A stretch of 64,000 nucleotides of DNA from Gigaspora rosea (GCA_003550325.1 QKWP01000634.1:112519-176518), one strand, 5' to 3'. Shown: positions 1 to 11,638, counted from the first letter of the stretch. Numbers and translations: made by a program. The notes: generated by a model from the sequence alone, not told the origin.

Positions 1-499
1 AGTACACTATTTGCAAATTATATATAAAACAAATAGTAAAATTTTTTTCTTTTTAAAATTAAAAAATATTATATTAAGTAAACTACTTTAATTTTTAAAA
101 AAAATTGTAGAATAGGTTTTTCTGATTCTAATGGTAGTAAAATTATTAAAATTGGTTAAATTCTTACAGAGAAACACATGTTTAAAGATCGGGTATTACA
201 AATTGGTTACAAAAATCATATGATATAAACCAATCAGGATCATCGATTTTGTGTCACTACAGAGAATTTGGGGTCACCACAGAGAACTTTATAATATATA
301 AATATAGGTTTTTTAAATAGTACAAGCGTTTAAAGTTTCATTACTATAAAAGGAAAGATTTAATTTATGCGCCACCAATTTTTGATTAAAATTGATTGCA
401 ATTTAAAAAATTTTTATATGTGGCGTTTTTGTAATACCTATGTAAATTTTTTCTCGTACATCAATTTTATATGAAAATGATCAACATTGGACTCTACCC
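1..499. mobile_element. TTAA-family MITE, left tip outside window
   Basis: This stretch is similar along its length to 11639-12136. Shared features are an AT-rich start, an internal segment with CATATGAT and 'accaatca', and a right end reading ACTCTACCCTTAAA. The right end matches the family signature CCCTACCC-TTAA. By alignment with the other copy only about ten bases of the left tip are lost at the window edge. It has no coding capacity, so I infer a non-autonomous DNA transposon. Confidence 0.6.
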
Positions 500-564
500 T
501 TAAATCTAGTTTTTTTTAATAAATTTTATTAAATTCTTTAATAATTTTAAGTGTATGTAATCGA

Positions 565-635
565 CCAATCGAATTCAATCATGTGCATTACGTGCTCAAC
601 ATAAGAATGTGATGCATGTGATTGAATTCGATTGG
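565..635. repeat. Imperfect hairpin, arms start CCAATCGAATTCAATCA
   Basis: The two ends are inverted copies of about 28 bases with a few mismatches around a short loop. It lies in otherwise featureless AT-rich sequence (500-865). No gene is seen. Confidence 0.6.
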
Positions 636-865
636 CTAATCATGGGGTTACCATAGTGGCATATCTTCATAAAATAACCTCCAATTTTTTTTATATTATT
701 TTTTTATAATATAAATTTTATTAATTGGTAATCTGTGAGTTTAACATATTCAATTAAAGAACTCTTTTTAATGATTAGGAGCATAAATAACATTATACAA
801 GAAGAGGGGTTGGACAAAAGATAATATTTTTTCCGATAAGTAGAGGGGGTCAAAAAAATATAACA

Positions 866-984
866 TATATTTTATTTTATTTTCCTTAAAATTTGTATCA
901 AAGATGCTTAATTTTGAATTTTTAATGAAAATTTTCAAAATTAAGCATCTTTTTTTCAAATTTTAAGAAAGTAAAATAAAATAT
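866..984. repeat. Long AT-rich hairpin
   Basis: The arms (about 866-918 and 930-984) are near-perfect inverted copies and share the core AAGATGCTTAATTTTGAA. Probably a small hairpin MITE. Open frames across it are chance. Confidence 0.6.
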
Positions 985-989
985 GCTGA

Positions 990-1160
990 TTTGATATATT
1001 TTTTTGGTGCTTAACAAGCTTACTTAGTGCAAGAAGTTATGATCAATTAGTAAAATTTAGAGAATTATAGAAATTTGTATAATTTTATTAATAAAATTAT
1101 ACAAATTTCTATGATTTTCTAAATTTTACTAATTAATTCTAACTTTGTGATTTAGGTAAA
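990..1160. repeat. Dispersed repeat with internal hairpin
   Basis: 1046-1133 is a near-perfect inverted repeat with arms of about 43 bases. The left flank (GGTGCTTAACAAGCTTACTTAGTGCA) recurs in inverse orientation at about 61365-61405, next to similar AT-rich sequence. It is therefore a dispersed family with at least two copies in this window. Confidence 0.5.
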
Positions 1161-1169
1161 CATGTGCAT

Positions 1170-1352
1170 ATATTATGAACCTGAACATGTTTATGAACCT
1201 TGAACTGAACCCGAACTGAACTTTTTTTAAGTTCAGGTCCAGGTTCATATTCAATAATTTTAAGTTCAGGTTCAGTTCAGTATTGAACTTTTAGAGCAGG
1301 TTCAGGTTCAGGTTCAGGTTCATTGAACCTAAACTTGAACCTCTATTGAACT
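1170..1352. repeat. GGTTCA minisatellite-like block
   Basis: The block consists of degenerate tandem copies of GGTTCA and GAACTGAACC in both orientations. It resumes at 1679-1710, directly after an inserted MITE, so it was one block before that insertion. Confidence 0.6.
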
Positions 1353-1678
1353 TAGGGTGAGTGGCATGGTGGTCATGGGCATGCCTATGGCATGCCCAAA
1401 ACCAAAATGGTTATAAGGCATGCCACTTATATGAGTCTTATATGATACACCTCACTCTGGTTAATGCGATATCTTTGAAATTTTGAGATATTTCAAGTAG
1501 AAAATCAAACAACTTAAAATTACAAGAAAAATTGGAGCAAAGGTCCGAATATTCCTAAAGGCAGGTTAATTATATTATGGGCATGCCAATGGTATGCCTA
1601 TAGTATGGCATGGCATGAATTTTGGCTAATGGCATACCATGTGGCATGCCAAATTTTTTTGCTATGCCACCCACCCTA
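1353..1678. mobile_element. hAT-type MITE with 8-bp target duplication
   Basis: The ends are inverted repeats, TAGGGTGAGTGGCAT on the left and ATGCCACCCACCCTA on the right. They are flanked by identical 8-bp duplications 'attgaact' (1345-1352 and 1679-1686). The interior is rich in GGCATGCC palindromes and codes for nothing. An 8-bp duplication with a TAGGG start is the hAT pattern. It is inserted in the GGTTCA block. Confidence 0.8.
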
Positions 1679-1862
1679 ATTGAACTAAACTGAACTGAAC
1701 TTCGGAACCCTATATCGCATCGCATAATTTACTTTAATGCATTGCATAATCCTGAACACCCTAGGCTACATGCACCATAGAATTGTTCAATATAGATGTA
1801 CTGTATATGCGTGTGTATATATGTACGTATGTATCTGTTAACATTGAATAAATCTTTTATTA

Positions 1863-2029
1863 TACAGTATACTGTATAAAAAAAATTGCGATTCTTGATC
1901 ACGCGTGCAAGATTTTATTGGTTAGCTATATATACCGAACTGTTTGGTATAGAGAGCAAACTGTATAAAGCAAACTCACTCACAAAAATTCCCAGAACAT
2001 GCAGTTTGGTATAAAGAGAGTTGACTGTA
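1863..2029. mobile_element. Pogo/mariner-like MITE
   Basis: The right end reads AGAGAGTTGACTGTA, the inverse of TACAGTCAACTCTCT. The same terminal motif appears at 63809 near the right edge of the window. The left end (TACAGTATACTGTATA) is a weaker match. TA at both ends fits the Tc1/mariner/pogo group; the assignment rests on the terminal motif only. Confidence 0.45.
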
Positions 2030-2078
2030 TCTGCTGTTATTTAAGCTACTCATTACTAATTAGAAAATTACTACTTAA

Positions 2079-2228
2079 TGCCAGTGGTGATCATCACCAG
2101 TGATTAACAATAAAAATTAAAATTTGATTAATATTAGAGTTAGGGTAAAAACTGGGATGGGGCAGGAGGGCATTTATACCAAAAATTTAAAGATACAAAA
2201 TATACATTGGTGATGATCACCACTGGCA
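2079..2228. mobile_element. 150-bp MITE, TIR TGCCAGTGGTGATCATCACC
   Basis: The two ends are near-perfect inverted repeats of about 24 bases, with one mismatch near the inner edge. The terminal repeat itself contains a palindrome (GGTGATCATCACC). No clear target duplication is seen, so the superfamily is left open. Confidence 0.7.
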
Positions 2229-2312
2229 AATATATATTATTAAATGTATTTACTGTACGTAATTGCAGTAACAGGTAACAGGCCCAGGACATGTCCCCTT
2301 AAAATAGATCAA

Positions 2313-2872
2313 ATTGCTGTCTATAATTAAAATTTTTAAAAAAACATATGAATTTACTATATAACTTTGAGCTAAGATTCTTTTAAATCTTACTTATTAA
2401 CTTTAAATTAAAATTTTCAGGGATATAGAACAAGGGGAGAAGAAAAAATTGAGCTTAAAAATTGAATTAAAATTTTGCCAATTTTGCACAAAACGAAAAT
2501 GTAACTTCGCCAAAAACAAATATTTTTCGATTTTAAGATCACGAGTATATGTAAAATCATGCCCTGAACAACTTTACTTAGGCCGCCTAAGTAGGTTACC
2601 TTGTAAGAAAAATTGGTTATCTATGTACTAAAGTTAAAATTTTTGGGTTTTAAATATAAAACGGTTTTTTTTGATTAGGTAACCTACTCTGGGCCCTTAA
2701 GCAAAGTTGTTCGGCAATTCAATTTTTAAGCTCAATTTTTTCTTCTCCCCTTGTTCTATATCCCTGAAAATTTTAATTTAAAGTTAATAAGTAAGATTTA
2801 AAAGAATCTTAGCTCAAAGTTATATAGTAAATTCATATGTTTTTTTTAAAAATTTTAATTATAGATAACAAT
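2313..2872. mobile_element. Long palindromic MITE upstream of CCT2
   Basis: The outer arms are near-identical inverted copies (about 2321-2465 and 2715-2864) beginning CTATAATTAAAATTTT. A weaker match extends the repeat about 8 bases outward on both sides. Pairing resumes nearer the centre (around GTAGGTTACC), with about 80 extra bases in the left arm. The 60-codon frame at 2449 is a by-product of the repeat. The element ends about 200 bases upstream of the CCT2 start codon, so it may border or touch the promoter. Confidence 0.75.
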
Positions 2873-2989
2873 GAAAGAGACAAGCTCAGGGCCTGGTAAT
2901 GCCGACCATTTTATGTATGCAAAATTAGCACATGCAATCCTAGGGTAGTTGGAGCCACTAATCGACCCATCTGCCTGGACCGTCAGTAA

Positions 2990-3071
2990 TTTGACATTCT
3001 ACACACGCAATCAGGAATCGAAATATATATATAATCTGTCTTTAGATTGATAAAATTCTCTTCGTTTAATC
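2990..3071 (+). promoter_or_regulatory. Probable CCT2 core promoter and 5' leader
   Basis: The stretch between the palindromic MITE and the start codon is less AT-rich than its surroundings. It holds an ATATATATATAA run at about 3022-3034, roughly 40 bases before the ATG, which could act as a TATA element. This is positional inference only; no transcription start can be seen. Confidence 0.3.
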
Positions 3072-5763
3072 ATGGTATGCTTATTTTCGTATTTGGCTTA
3101 TGATTACGATAATCTAATAAGCATTTAATTCTCTCGCGCTTTAAGTCTCTTGCACCTATACAGATCTTTCAAGATGAGGCAACGGAAGAACGCGCAGAAA
3201 ACGCGCGGTTGGTATGTCACAAATTTTATAAAATCATTTTCAAAACTACTCTAAACATTAAACAAATAAAATCCATTTAGTCTTCATTCGTTGGTGCCAT
3301 TGCCGTTGGAGATTTGGTTAAGAGTACATTAGGACCTAAGGGAATGGTATGAAGAATTCACCTTAAACAGGCTTGCACTATATTACTTTGATCCGTCAAA
3401 TGGACTTTAATTATTTTCTTATTTTTTGATAAAAATAGGATAAAATTCTTCAATCGACAACCAAAGGTGATATTGTGGTTACAAATGATGGGGCTACGAT
3501 TCTCAAAAGCATCGCCCTTGATAACGCAGCAGCTAAAGTTCTTGTCAGTATCCTTTTGGATTGAAGTTGATTTGCATAAAGGATTTATTATAATCATATA
3601 AACATTAGAATTATTAAACACTACATATAGTACGTTATCCTAACTGATCTCGTTGTCACAGATATATCAAAGGTTCAGGATGATGAAGTTGGTGATGGAA
3701 CAACAACTGTTTGTGTGCTCGCAGCAGAATTATTACGTGAAGCTGAGAAACTTGTTAACCAGAAAATTCATCCTCAAACTATTATTGATGGTTATCGTAT
3801 TGCTAGTGCTGCTGCTTATAAAGCTTTGGAAGATTCCGCCGTTGATAATGGGTAGGTCCTTTTAATTACTATTTTATATAACTCTAGTTTCTTTTAATAA
3901 ATACTAATTTTTATTTTATTTATAGAGCTAATCCGGAAGCATTCCGAAAAGATCTGACCAATATTGCTCGTACAACATTGAGTTCAAAAGTTTTGTCTCA
4001 AGATAAAGACTATTTCTCTAACCTTGCTGTTGACGCTGTTTTAAGGCTGAAAGTATGTCATTTATAATAAATGACTTATTTACTTGAAATAATCTGAATT
4101 AATGATTTGTCACGTACGTTTGTAGGGCAGCACAAATCTTGAGCATATACAAATCATAAAGAAAGTTGGTGGTAGACTAATCGATTCATATCTTGATGAA
4201 GGAAAGTGCTTATTATTATTAAGCAGATAGATTGATCTGAGTTTCGTTTAACTAATTACTATTTTAACTAATAGGCTTTATTTTAGACAAAAAGATTGGA
4301 GTTAATCAACCAAAAAGAATTGAAAAAGCCAAAATTTTGGTTGCTAATACACGTACATAATTTAATGTTACAATTTTTATATATTTTACGATTGCGCGAT
4401 TCATTTATTGATTAGATTTAATATTTAGCAATGGATACCGATAAAATTAAGATCTTCGGCGCTCGCGTTCGCGTAGACGCTACCGGTAAATTGGCCGAAC
4501 TTGAAAGAGCAGAGCGGGTATGGATATTGTATTTTGAAAAGTATTAACTTTATGGATAAATACATTAATTATATAATTAAAAAAAAAATAGGATAAAATG
4601 AAGGAGAAAGTTGAAAAAATAAAGACTCATGGAATTAATTGTTTTGTTAACCGCCAGCTGATCTATAATTGGCCAGAGCAACTCTTTGCTGACGCTGGTA
4701 TTATGTCTATCGAGCATGCTGACTTTGATGGTATCGAAAGATTAGCTCTGGTAACAGGTAATTCTACTTGATTATATTTAAATTTTTTTTCTTTGGTTTA
4801 TTGATGTTTAACATCCCTGTCAAATTAATTTAGGTGGTGAAATTGCATCTACTTTCGATCATCCAGAACTCGTAAAATTGGGGTATTGTGACCTTATTGA
4901 AGAAATTATTATTGGTGAAGACAAGGCATGTTATTCAGAATGATTGATCTTCCACCTATGTAATCAATATATCTGAATTATAAATAAAATGTTTTTATCT
5001 AGTTAATCAAATTCTCTGGTGTTGCTGCTGGAGAAGCCTGTACTATTGTGTTACGTGGGGCTACGAACCAGTTATTAGACGAAGCTGAGAGATCTTTACA
5101 CGATGCATTGAGTGTATTAACACAGACCGTAAAAGAAACACGTACAGTGCTTGGTGGTGGTTGTTCTGAAATGCTTATGTCTAAAGCAGTTGAGGAAAAA
5201 GCTATGACAACGGCTGGCAAGAAAGCTATTGCTGTGGAATCTTTTGCAAAGGCTTTGAGGCAGGTAAATGAACATTTGTCTTTTAGCAATTAAAAATTTC
5301 AAAAAGAAAACCAGCTCATCAATATACCTTATATATTATTTATATGGTAGATTCCCACCATTTTGGCTGATAATGCTGGTTATGATAGTGCAGATCTTGT
5401 TGCCAGATTGCGTGCAGCGCATTATGAGGGAAAATATACATATGGGCTAGGTAAGCTTGAATATTTATAATTTGTTTCTGAATTTGTATTAACAATCTTT
5501 ACAACAATCTTTACCGGGTAATTTTGAAAGATATGGCAAATAATACTATTGGGGACATGCGAGAAATTGGAATTACAGAGTCATACAAACTTAAACGCCA
5601 AGTATTACTTAGCGCATCAGAAGCCGCAGAGATGATTTTACGTGTTGATGATATTATTCGATGTGCACCAAGGTTTGATTTTATAAAATTATTCATATAA
5701 TCACATCAATTTAACACTCATAAATTTTATATTCTATACTAATATAGAAAACGAGGACAGTAG
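3072..5763 (+). CDS. cct2: T-complex protein 1 subunit beta (CCT2), 15 exons
   Basis: Beta subunit of the cytosolic CCT/TRiC chaperonin, which folds actin, tubulin and other clients using ATP. Exons: 3072-3074, 3146-3211, 3281-3346, 3439-3547, 3662-3851, 3926-4052, 4126-4201, 4275-4352, 4429-4517, 4592-4757, 4834-4925, 5003-5263, 5351-5450, 5531-5672, 5748-5763. They total 1581 nt (526 residues), the family's usual length. Recognised segments in order: [29 protein letters not shown], the ATP-site [65 protein letters not shown] and the C-terminal [17 protein letters not shown]-like end. The start exon is the ATG alone, giving M-SLAPIQIF, which matches fungal and animal CCT2 N-termini. Two introns are unusual. 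After exon 11 the donor is GC (AAG|GCATGT). After exon 7 the only frame-preserving donor is GAAAGT. Introns are about 70-115 bp. No other host gene is adjacent. Confidence 0.95.
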
Positions 5764-6480
5764 ATTCTTTTGGTCTTGTTAGAGTTAATTTACTTTTTAT
5801 TCCCATCATCGTTTTATTTCGAAATTTAAAAAAATAAAAAATAAAAAAAATAATAATAAAAAAGAAACGTGTTTGTTTATTTATTATTTATCGTTTTGTT
5901 TATTTTTTTCTCCTTGTGTTCCGCTCTAAGAAAATTTGTTTAGCACTCAAAAATATATATATTATTTTGATTTATAAAAATAGATGTGATAATTTAGTTT
6001 TTAGCAAATTACTAAAAATTTATATAAAATAATTGAATTTTCAGCAAATTTACTTGAATTTAGGGGTAGCAAAAACCTCCGGATCATTTATGACCTATAT
6101 TAGAGATGTCCGGGGTCTTGGTTTCTCAAAGTTGAATTGAAACAAATATTAGGTATATTTGAATTTGATTTGATCAAATCAAATCAAATTTATTTGTAAT
6201 TTTTAAAAAATTTTAAAATTTTGGTCACTTTTCAAAATTTTCAATTTATGCAAAATTTTACTAAATTAATTGATTTTCTGTATTAAGTAAAAAATATTCT
6301 TCTAATCATCAAATTTATAGTTTCAATAAAAATTTTCTAATATTTGTCAAATCAAATTGAATATTTTGTCAATTTGAATTTGATTTGATTTGAAATTTCT
6401 GTATTTGAATTTGATTTGAGATCAAATATTTGATCGAATCAAATCGAACCAAATCGAATTGCAGAACCCTAGTTGATAAG
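5764..6480. other. AT-rich 3' flank of CCT2 with TTTGATTTGA repeats
   Basis: No gene is seen. 5820-5880 is A-rich. 6160-6440 contains many copies of ATTTGATTTGA and its inverse at both ends around an AT-rich middle. It begins near TTAGAGATGTCC and ends near GAACCCTAG, so it may be a decayed MITE, but no target duplication is visible. Confidence 0.4.
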
Positions 6481-8583
6481 TACTTTCTCTTTAACTTTTT
6501 GTTTTATTTTCCTCCAAAGATTTCTGTATATTTTACATTTTGCTAGTCTTGTATTTCTGATTCTCTATAAAAGGCTATGCACTGATTGATTTTGTACACT
6601 CCTAAATATCTTTTATATAATAATGCCAATATAGACAAAAACTTGTCAATATGTTTAATCCTATTGATCCAGGCCCTGTTTTGCTTTGTGCTTCTACAAT
6701 TGTGACCCTTTACTTTATTTAACTGACCCTATATGCTACTCTAGTCAACTTCCTTGCCATTTTCCTTCTATTTTATTATATTTATAATACCTAACAAATA
6801 CTTCCATTCTACGTTAAAGATCATATTTGTGATTTTCTCAACAAATTTTCTAATTGGTCTATCTATTATACAATTTTTCTATTTGGGTACTATTTTAAGC
6901 CCTTTAATTCAGCTACTATCAATTTTAAACCACTTTTTACTTCTAAGTTCCTCCTTGGCTAATCTATTAGCATATTCATTTTCTGCGATTCTTATATGTG
7001 CCTTAACTTTAAAAACCTTTTAATCCCTATCTCCTTTTCCTTTAAACATTTCTGTATAAGCCTTATAATACTTCTATTGCTTATCTTTGTTTTTTCTTTT
7101 AAGTTTTTTGACTTTTCATTTTGTTAACTTAGTTTATAGCATTTGTGCTATTTAAGAGTAATTTAATCTTGCTTTTACATGGGACCACCAAGAGTGCCAT
7201 TGCATTTTTACCCTTGTTGTCGAAAACCAGTCTAAAAGGGCACTACTAAATTGGATATTATTGGGTTCTAGTATTCACTCTGCTTTTATAAAGTAAACTA
7301 CCCACCCTACCTCTATTCTTTTCTTACAACCTTTTACTTGGGCCTCCTTCTATATTAATGATTTATTTGTGTAAATATACTATTATTGCCACTCTTTCAT
7401 GCACTCATTTGGGGCTTTCAATTCTTTCTTAGTATTTTCTTTATCTATTTACTTGTCTATTATTTCTTTTTTTTTTTTTTTTGTTTTACCAAAACATTGC
7501 ACACTTCTCGTTCTTTTTCTGTCATTTTACTTGTGTTTTTATCTTGTCTGTATACTAGATCTGAGTACTTTATTTCACACAAAACTCTATCTTTTCATTT
7601 CTTGATGAGCCTTCTATTCAGTGCATGTTTTGGGTTTTTGAAGGCTTTATATATTGTGCATTTTCTATTTTTTCCTATTTGATTTTGTTTACAATCTTTG
7701 TATTGTTCTATTTCATTCTTGTCTAGTTTTATATTTTTTTTTTCTAATACTAGATCTGATAAACTTTCTTTTACTTTTTGTTGGCTCTAACTTTGCCTAT
7801 CTGTAGGGTTTCTGTACTATTTTTAAAGACTATTAATTTATATTTTTGCCTATTTACAGCAATTATATTTAGCTCCGGTTTTAGCGCAAAAATATTTATT
7901 TCTTTTTGTTTAAAAACTTCTTTTAACTTATATCTGTTAGGTACATTTCTTCTAGCTCTTTCAACCAAATTGGTTTTTACCTAAACCTTTCTGGTTTTTT
8001 AAATTTTTTAAGTGCTTTTATAATAATATATACACACTATTTAGATCAAAAAGCTGTTTTATTAGAAAAAGCTATAGTAATTTTTCTTTTGAAAAACTCT
8101 TTATGGCTTTTGTATTTAAAACCCTAACTATTTTATTATCCTGCTATACAACTTTTAAATTTTCCTTTCAAATATGACAACTAAAAGAGATACCAATCTT
8201 TTTTGTCTCTTTAATAACTTTAACTATTATATTGTGAGTATCTACTATTTTATTTATGATTGCACTAATACATTTGTTAGATATCTGTATCTGCTTTAGC
8301 TTTATTCAAGTGAACTAACTATCTGAGTCTTTTGATATCATTAAGCCTAATTGTGAAATTACTAATATAATATTAATATGATGCACTAATACTTTTTCAA
8401 AACAACTAGACTCTAACAATATTTTTATGATTTATTAGGCCATGTTCTATATTGATTGCAAGTTCACTTTTTGATTTAATTAGTTTTAAAAAGGGTTTAT
8501 ACAATTACTCACAATTTTCTGCTTAGTATCACTATTTGTACTTTATACTCTGCTCTTGAAATTAGCACTTTATTGTTTATATA

Positions 8584-8653
8584 TTGGGGACACCAATAGA
8601 AATGGAACAAATTTATTAGATAAATTTGTTCCATTTCTATTGACTTCACCCCA
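8584..8653. mobile_element. Short perfect-hairpin MITE in the LINE
   Basis: Two 22-base perfect inverted arms (CAATAGAAATGGAACAAATTTA) surround a 5-base loop and are bordered by TTGGGGAC and CACCCCATA. The ends resemble those at 48233-48577, which also read GGGG...CAATAGAAA. Being nearly perfect, it is far younger than the LINE around it. Confidence 0.65.
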
Positions 8654-8656
8654 TAT

Positions 8657-8813
8657 GTCATAGCCCAGATAACAATCCTGCTCAGATAACAATTAGGCCA
8701 AATTAAATTAGAGTTAGAATAAAATTAAAGTAAAGTTAGAAATTAGTTTAGGCCAATTTTTATTTTTGGCTATAAAAATTGACATCTGGGCAGGATTTGC
8801 ATTTGGGCTACAA
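8657..8813. mobile_element. MITE with TAGCCCA ends in the LINE
   Basis: The left end (TAGCCCAGATAACAATCCTG) and the inverse of the right end (TAGCCCAAATGCAAATCCTG) match closely. Second inner inverted motifs (AATTAGGCC and GGCCAATT) follow. No gene lies inside and no clear target duplication is seen. Confidence 0.55.
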
Positions 8814-10860
8814 CATATATATAAGATGGCTAGGCATTGTTTTCTTATTCTTTATACAATAGGTTAGAGCCCAAACTTCCAGCTCTATAACTTTTGTTAC
8901 ACATTTTGTATATGTTTTTTTGAAATCCAGACTCCTAAGAATCTTACAATCTGGTTTTTTCTTTTTGCCATGATTTTATCTTTTTCTTTATCTATTCTTA
9001 TTGCAATTGCTTTATTTTTACAATTTATGACTACCTACTTTGACTTTTTTCCATTTATTTTAATATCATTTAATTGATAGAATTCATTGGCAATCACTAG
9101 AATGTTTTTCATATCTTGTTTTAATTTGGTGATTTATGTAGTATAGTCTGTGTATGTCAAAACAGCCTGTTGCTTTTTTTTTCTGCTTTTTTCTATAGTT
9201 AAGTCAATTGGCCAATTAACTTTTAGAAAATATTTTTGTTTTTATATTGTTTTGAGTAATAGATTGTAATATATAAATCACAACAAGGGAAATACTATTT
9301 TCTTTTAGTCAATTCCATCTTCTGCAACTACCTTTTTGCTGTATCCAAATGCTATTACTACTTCAACTTTCTTTTTTTATATAGATCAATAAAAAACTCA
9401 ACAATATTTTTGGCAATTTAATTCTCTTTAATGACAATTCTAGCATTTTCAAGCTTATAGAGTTAAGACTTTTTTGATATTTTGTATCAAAACCCAGAGT
9501 TCTTTACTTTTTTCTGAGCATCTTCTAATCTATTGTTAAGTATCTATATTGGGATATTAGTACAGTTTTCTGATAAATTTGCATAGTTGCAGCTTTTCAA
9601 AATATTTTTTCTTTTGAAAATTTGATCTAATCTCATATTCAGAATGCAAATAGTTGTTTTTTTAAGCGTTTCAAAGAGCATTATCAGGCGAATACTAAAT
9701 AAATTGAAATTCCAAAACTCACTTTTTGGAATTGGATACAAAATCCTTTCTTCCATTTGCTTGAAATTTTTTCCACTCTTATACAAAAAATTGCAATTCA
9801 TGCAAAATCTTTTCTGCCTTTGAACTAGCCTTTTTAAGTAATATATATATAATTCTAGTTGCTTTTAAGACTGAGTTGTTCTTCATTTTATTTAACGCTC
9901 ATGCTATTCCAGATTGCTTACTTTTTTTGATAAATCGTTGTACTATTCACCGTTTATTTTTTGTAATAGTTTATAGTTTTTGGTCCATTTTTTATTCATA
10001 CTTCTTGTTCTGATCTATTTTTTTTGTACTGTTTGCAAAAGTGATTTGCTGCTTTTTTTTATTTTTTCTTTGCCAATGATCAATTGCTTCTCTTCTTTAT
10101 AATCTATTACTAATCTATCTAGTATAATCTTATTATTATATTTGTCTAATAAGCTACCTATCATTCTTCTTTGATTTGAGATTAGTATTTTCCCTCATTT
10201 TTCAATTCTTTTTATTTTTTCTTTTTCTATTCTTCTTTTTTCTGTTAGGCAAAAGTTATATTGCTATTTTCATTCTTCTTTCACCTTCTCTAAAATTTTA
10301 CTTGTTTATAGTTGTGGTATCTCCTGTTTTGTTGTCTCTACCTTTTTGAGAACTTTCACCATAGAATTGCATTTTACTAACTCTATATTTTTTTCTAGAT
10401 TGTATTTACACTTTCTAAACACTTTGCTAAGTAATTTAACCTTGTTTCTTAGTACCTTAAGCTCTATGTTTAAACTGTCTTGTACTATTTTTTTTTCTTA
10501 TACCTCATAAGAAGATATTTTTTTTGCTGATCCAATATGCAATCTTTAATAACTTTCTATTTTCTATTCAGATCTTTAAAGTTTGTTGCTTTCCTTTTCT
10601 TTTGTATGCTTTTAGACACTTATTTCTATTTTGTACTTAAGGCCTTTTTTAAATGTTGTATATACGCTGTCTAATGTTTTTATTTATTTCCTTATGTTTA
10701 CTATTAGTCTTGCAAAGTTAAGATTTGGTTTTTTGAAGTATCCTGTTTTGACAAGTTCTATGTTAGTTGTTATATTTGTAGTTATAATAATATGATCACT
10801 TGCTGTAGTTGTTGCAAATCTATATGCTGTACTTTTAGAATATTCTTCTTTGGTTTTTTA

Positions 10861-11488
10861 GAAACCTATGCTGATAATGGAATTCTTCATAAATATTTAA
10901 GAAAAAATTTTATTAGTCTTACATAGTAATAAATTATCTGATATTAAAAAAATCGGTAAAGGCAGATTTGGATCTGTATATTTAGCAACTTGGTTGGATA
11001 GCATATAAAAAGTTGATGACGATGACAGTAGTGATAGCGATGAAAACAAAGAGTGCATGAACTATCTAGCACTGTTGTACTCAAGACATTGACTAGTTCG
11101 AAGAAAAACATTGATTTTTTAAAAGAAGTAAGTTAATTATTGCTTTGATAATTTTTCTATTAGTTTATTGAACTAATTCATTGTTATGGAATGTAACTTA
11201 CATTATACTGAGCCTGCAATATATAGAATAATCCAAAACGCAAAAACAAAATAGAAGTCTTCATAAATATTTAAGAAAAAATTTTATTAGTCTTACATGG
11301 TAATAAATTATCTGATATTGAAGAAATCAGTAAAGGCAGATTTGGATCTGTATATTTAACAACTTGGTTGAATGGCATACAACGACAACAGTAGTGATAG
11401 CGATGATGAAAACAAAGAGCACATGAACTATTTAGCACTATTGCACTCAAGACATTGACTAGTTTAAAAAAAAACATTGATTTTTTAA
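10861..11488 (+). pseudogene. Tandem kinase N-lobe relic, units 1 and 2 (left part)
   Basis: Reading frames recover the N-lobe of a TKL-like kinase of the Rhizophagus type. Unit 1 has KLSDIKKIGKGRFGSVYLAT, that is, a P-loop GKGRFGS and the WLD start. It continues with an acidic insert (VDDDDSSDSDEN) and beta-3 VVLKTLTSSKKNIDFLKE. An intron starting GTAAGTT follows, then MECNLHYTEPAIYRIIQNAK. The hinge segment YADNGSLHKYLRKNF directly adjoins the next unit's KLSDI. Unit 2 starts at about 11255 and stops in its exon at the TTAA where the 13.75-kb block begins. Several stops and frame changes mean it is not functional. No C-lobe follows any unit. Confidence 0.75.
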
Positions 11489-11638
11489 GGGTAGGGTGTA
11501 TATAGATCATTTTTCATATGATCTACATGGTAGATTGAATTTTTATATAGTAAATAAAAATATGCTTCTAAAAAAATTTTTTATTATCTGAGTCAATTTT
11601 TACTATATTTATATAATATATAGTTTAAGGGTAGGGGG

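Larger units (their letters stand above)
6480..10860 (-). pseudogene. Decayed LINE (EEP endonuclease - RT - RNase H)
   Basis: On the minus strand, conserved blocks appear in LINE order but in shifting frames with many stops. At about 10780-10850 there is an endonuclease tail with SDHIII. At 9544-9801 a reverse-transcriptase block reads RLIMLFETLKKTTICILN, then RLDQIFKRKNILK and NYANLSENCTNIPI. At about 9260-9320 there is a decayed 'DQGEVISPLLW'-type block. At about 9000-9180 the YADD region is decayed but is followed by ANEFYQLNDIKINGKKSK and VRFLGVWI. At about 6950-7020 an RNase H end reads KVKAHIRIAENEYANRLAKE. This is the architecture of the LINEs common in Glomeromycotina. The N-terminal part of the endonuclease is absent: kinase-relic sequence starts at 10861, so the 5' end is truncated there or lost. 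Open frames on the plus strand here (6754-7984) are antisense shadows. It is very old by its decay. Confidence 0.75.

Noticed and set aside
4999-5302. Other-frame and minus-strand frames across CCT2 exon 12
   Set aside because: They are shadows of the conserved exon encoding [20 protein letters not shown].
6754-7984. Plus-strand hydrophobic frames of 60-98 codons
   Set aside because: They are antisense to the decayed LINE and owe their Phe/Leu/Ser content to T-rich sequence.
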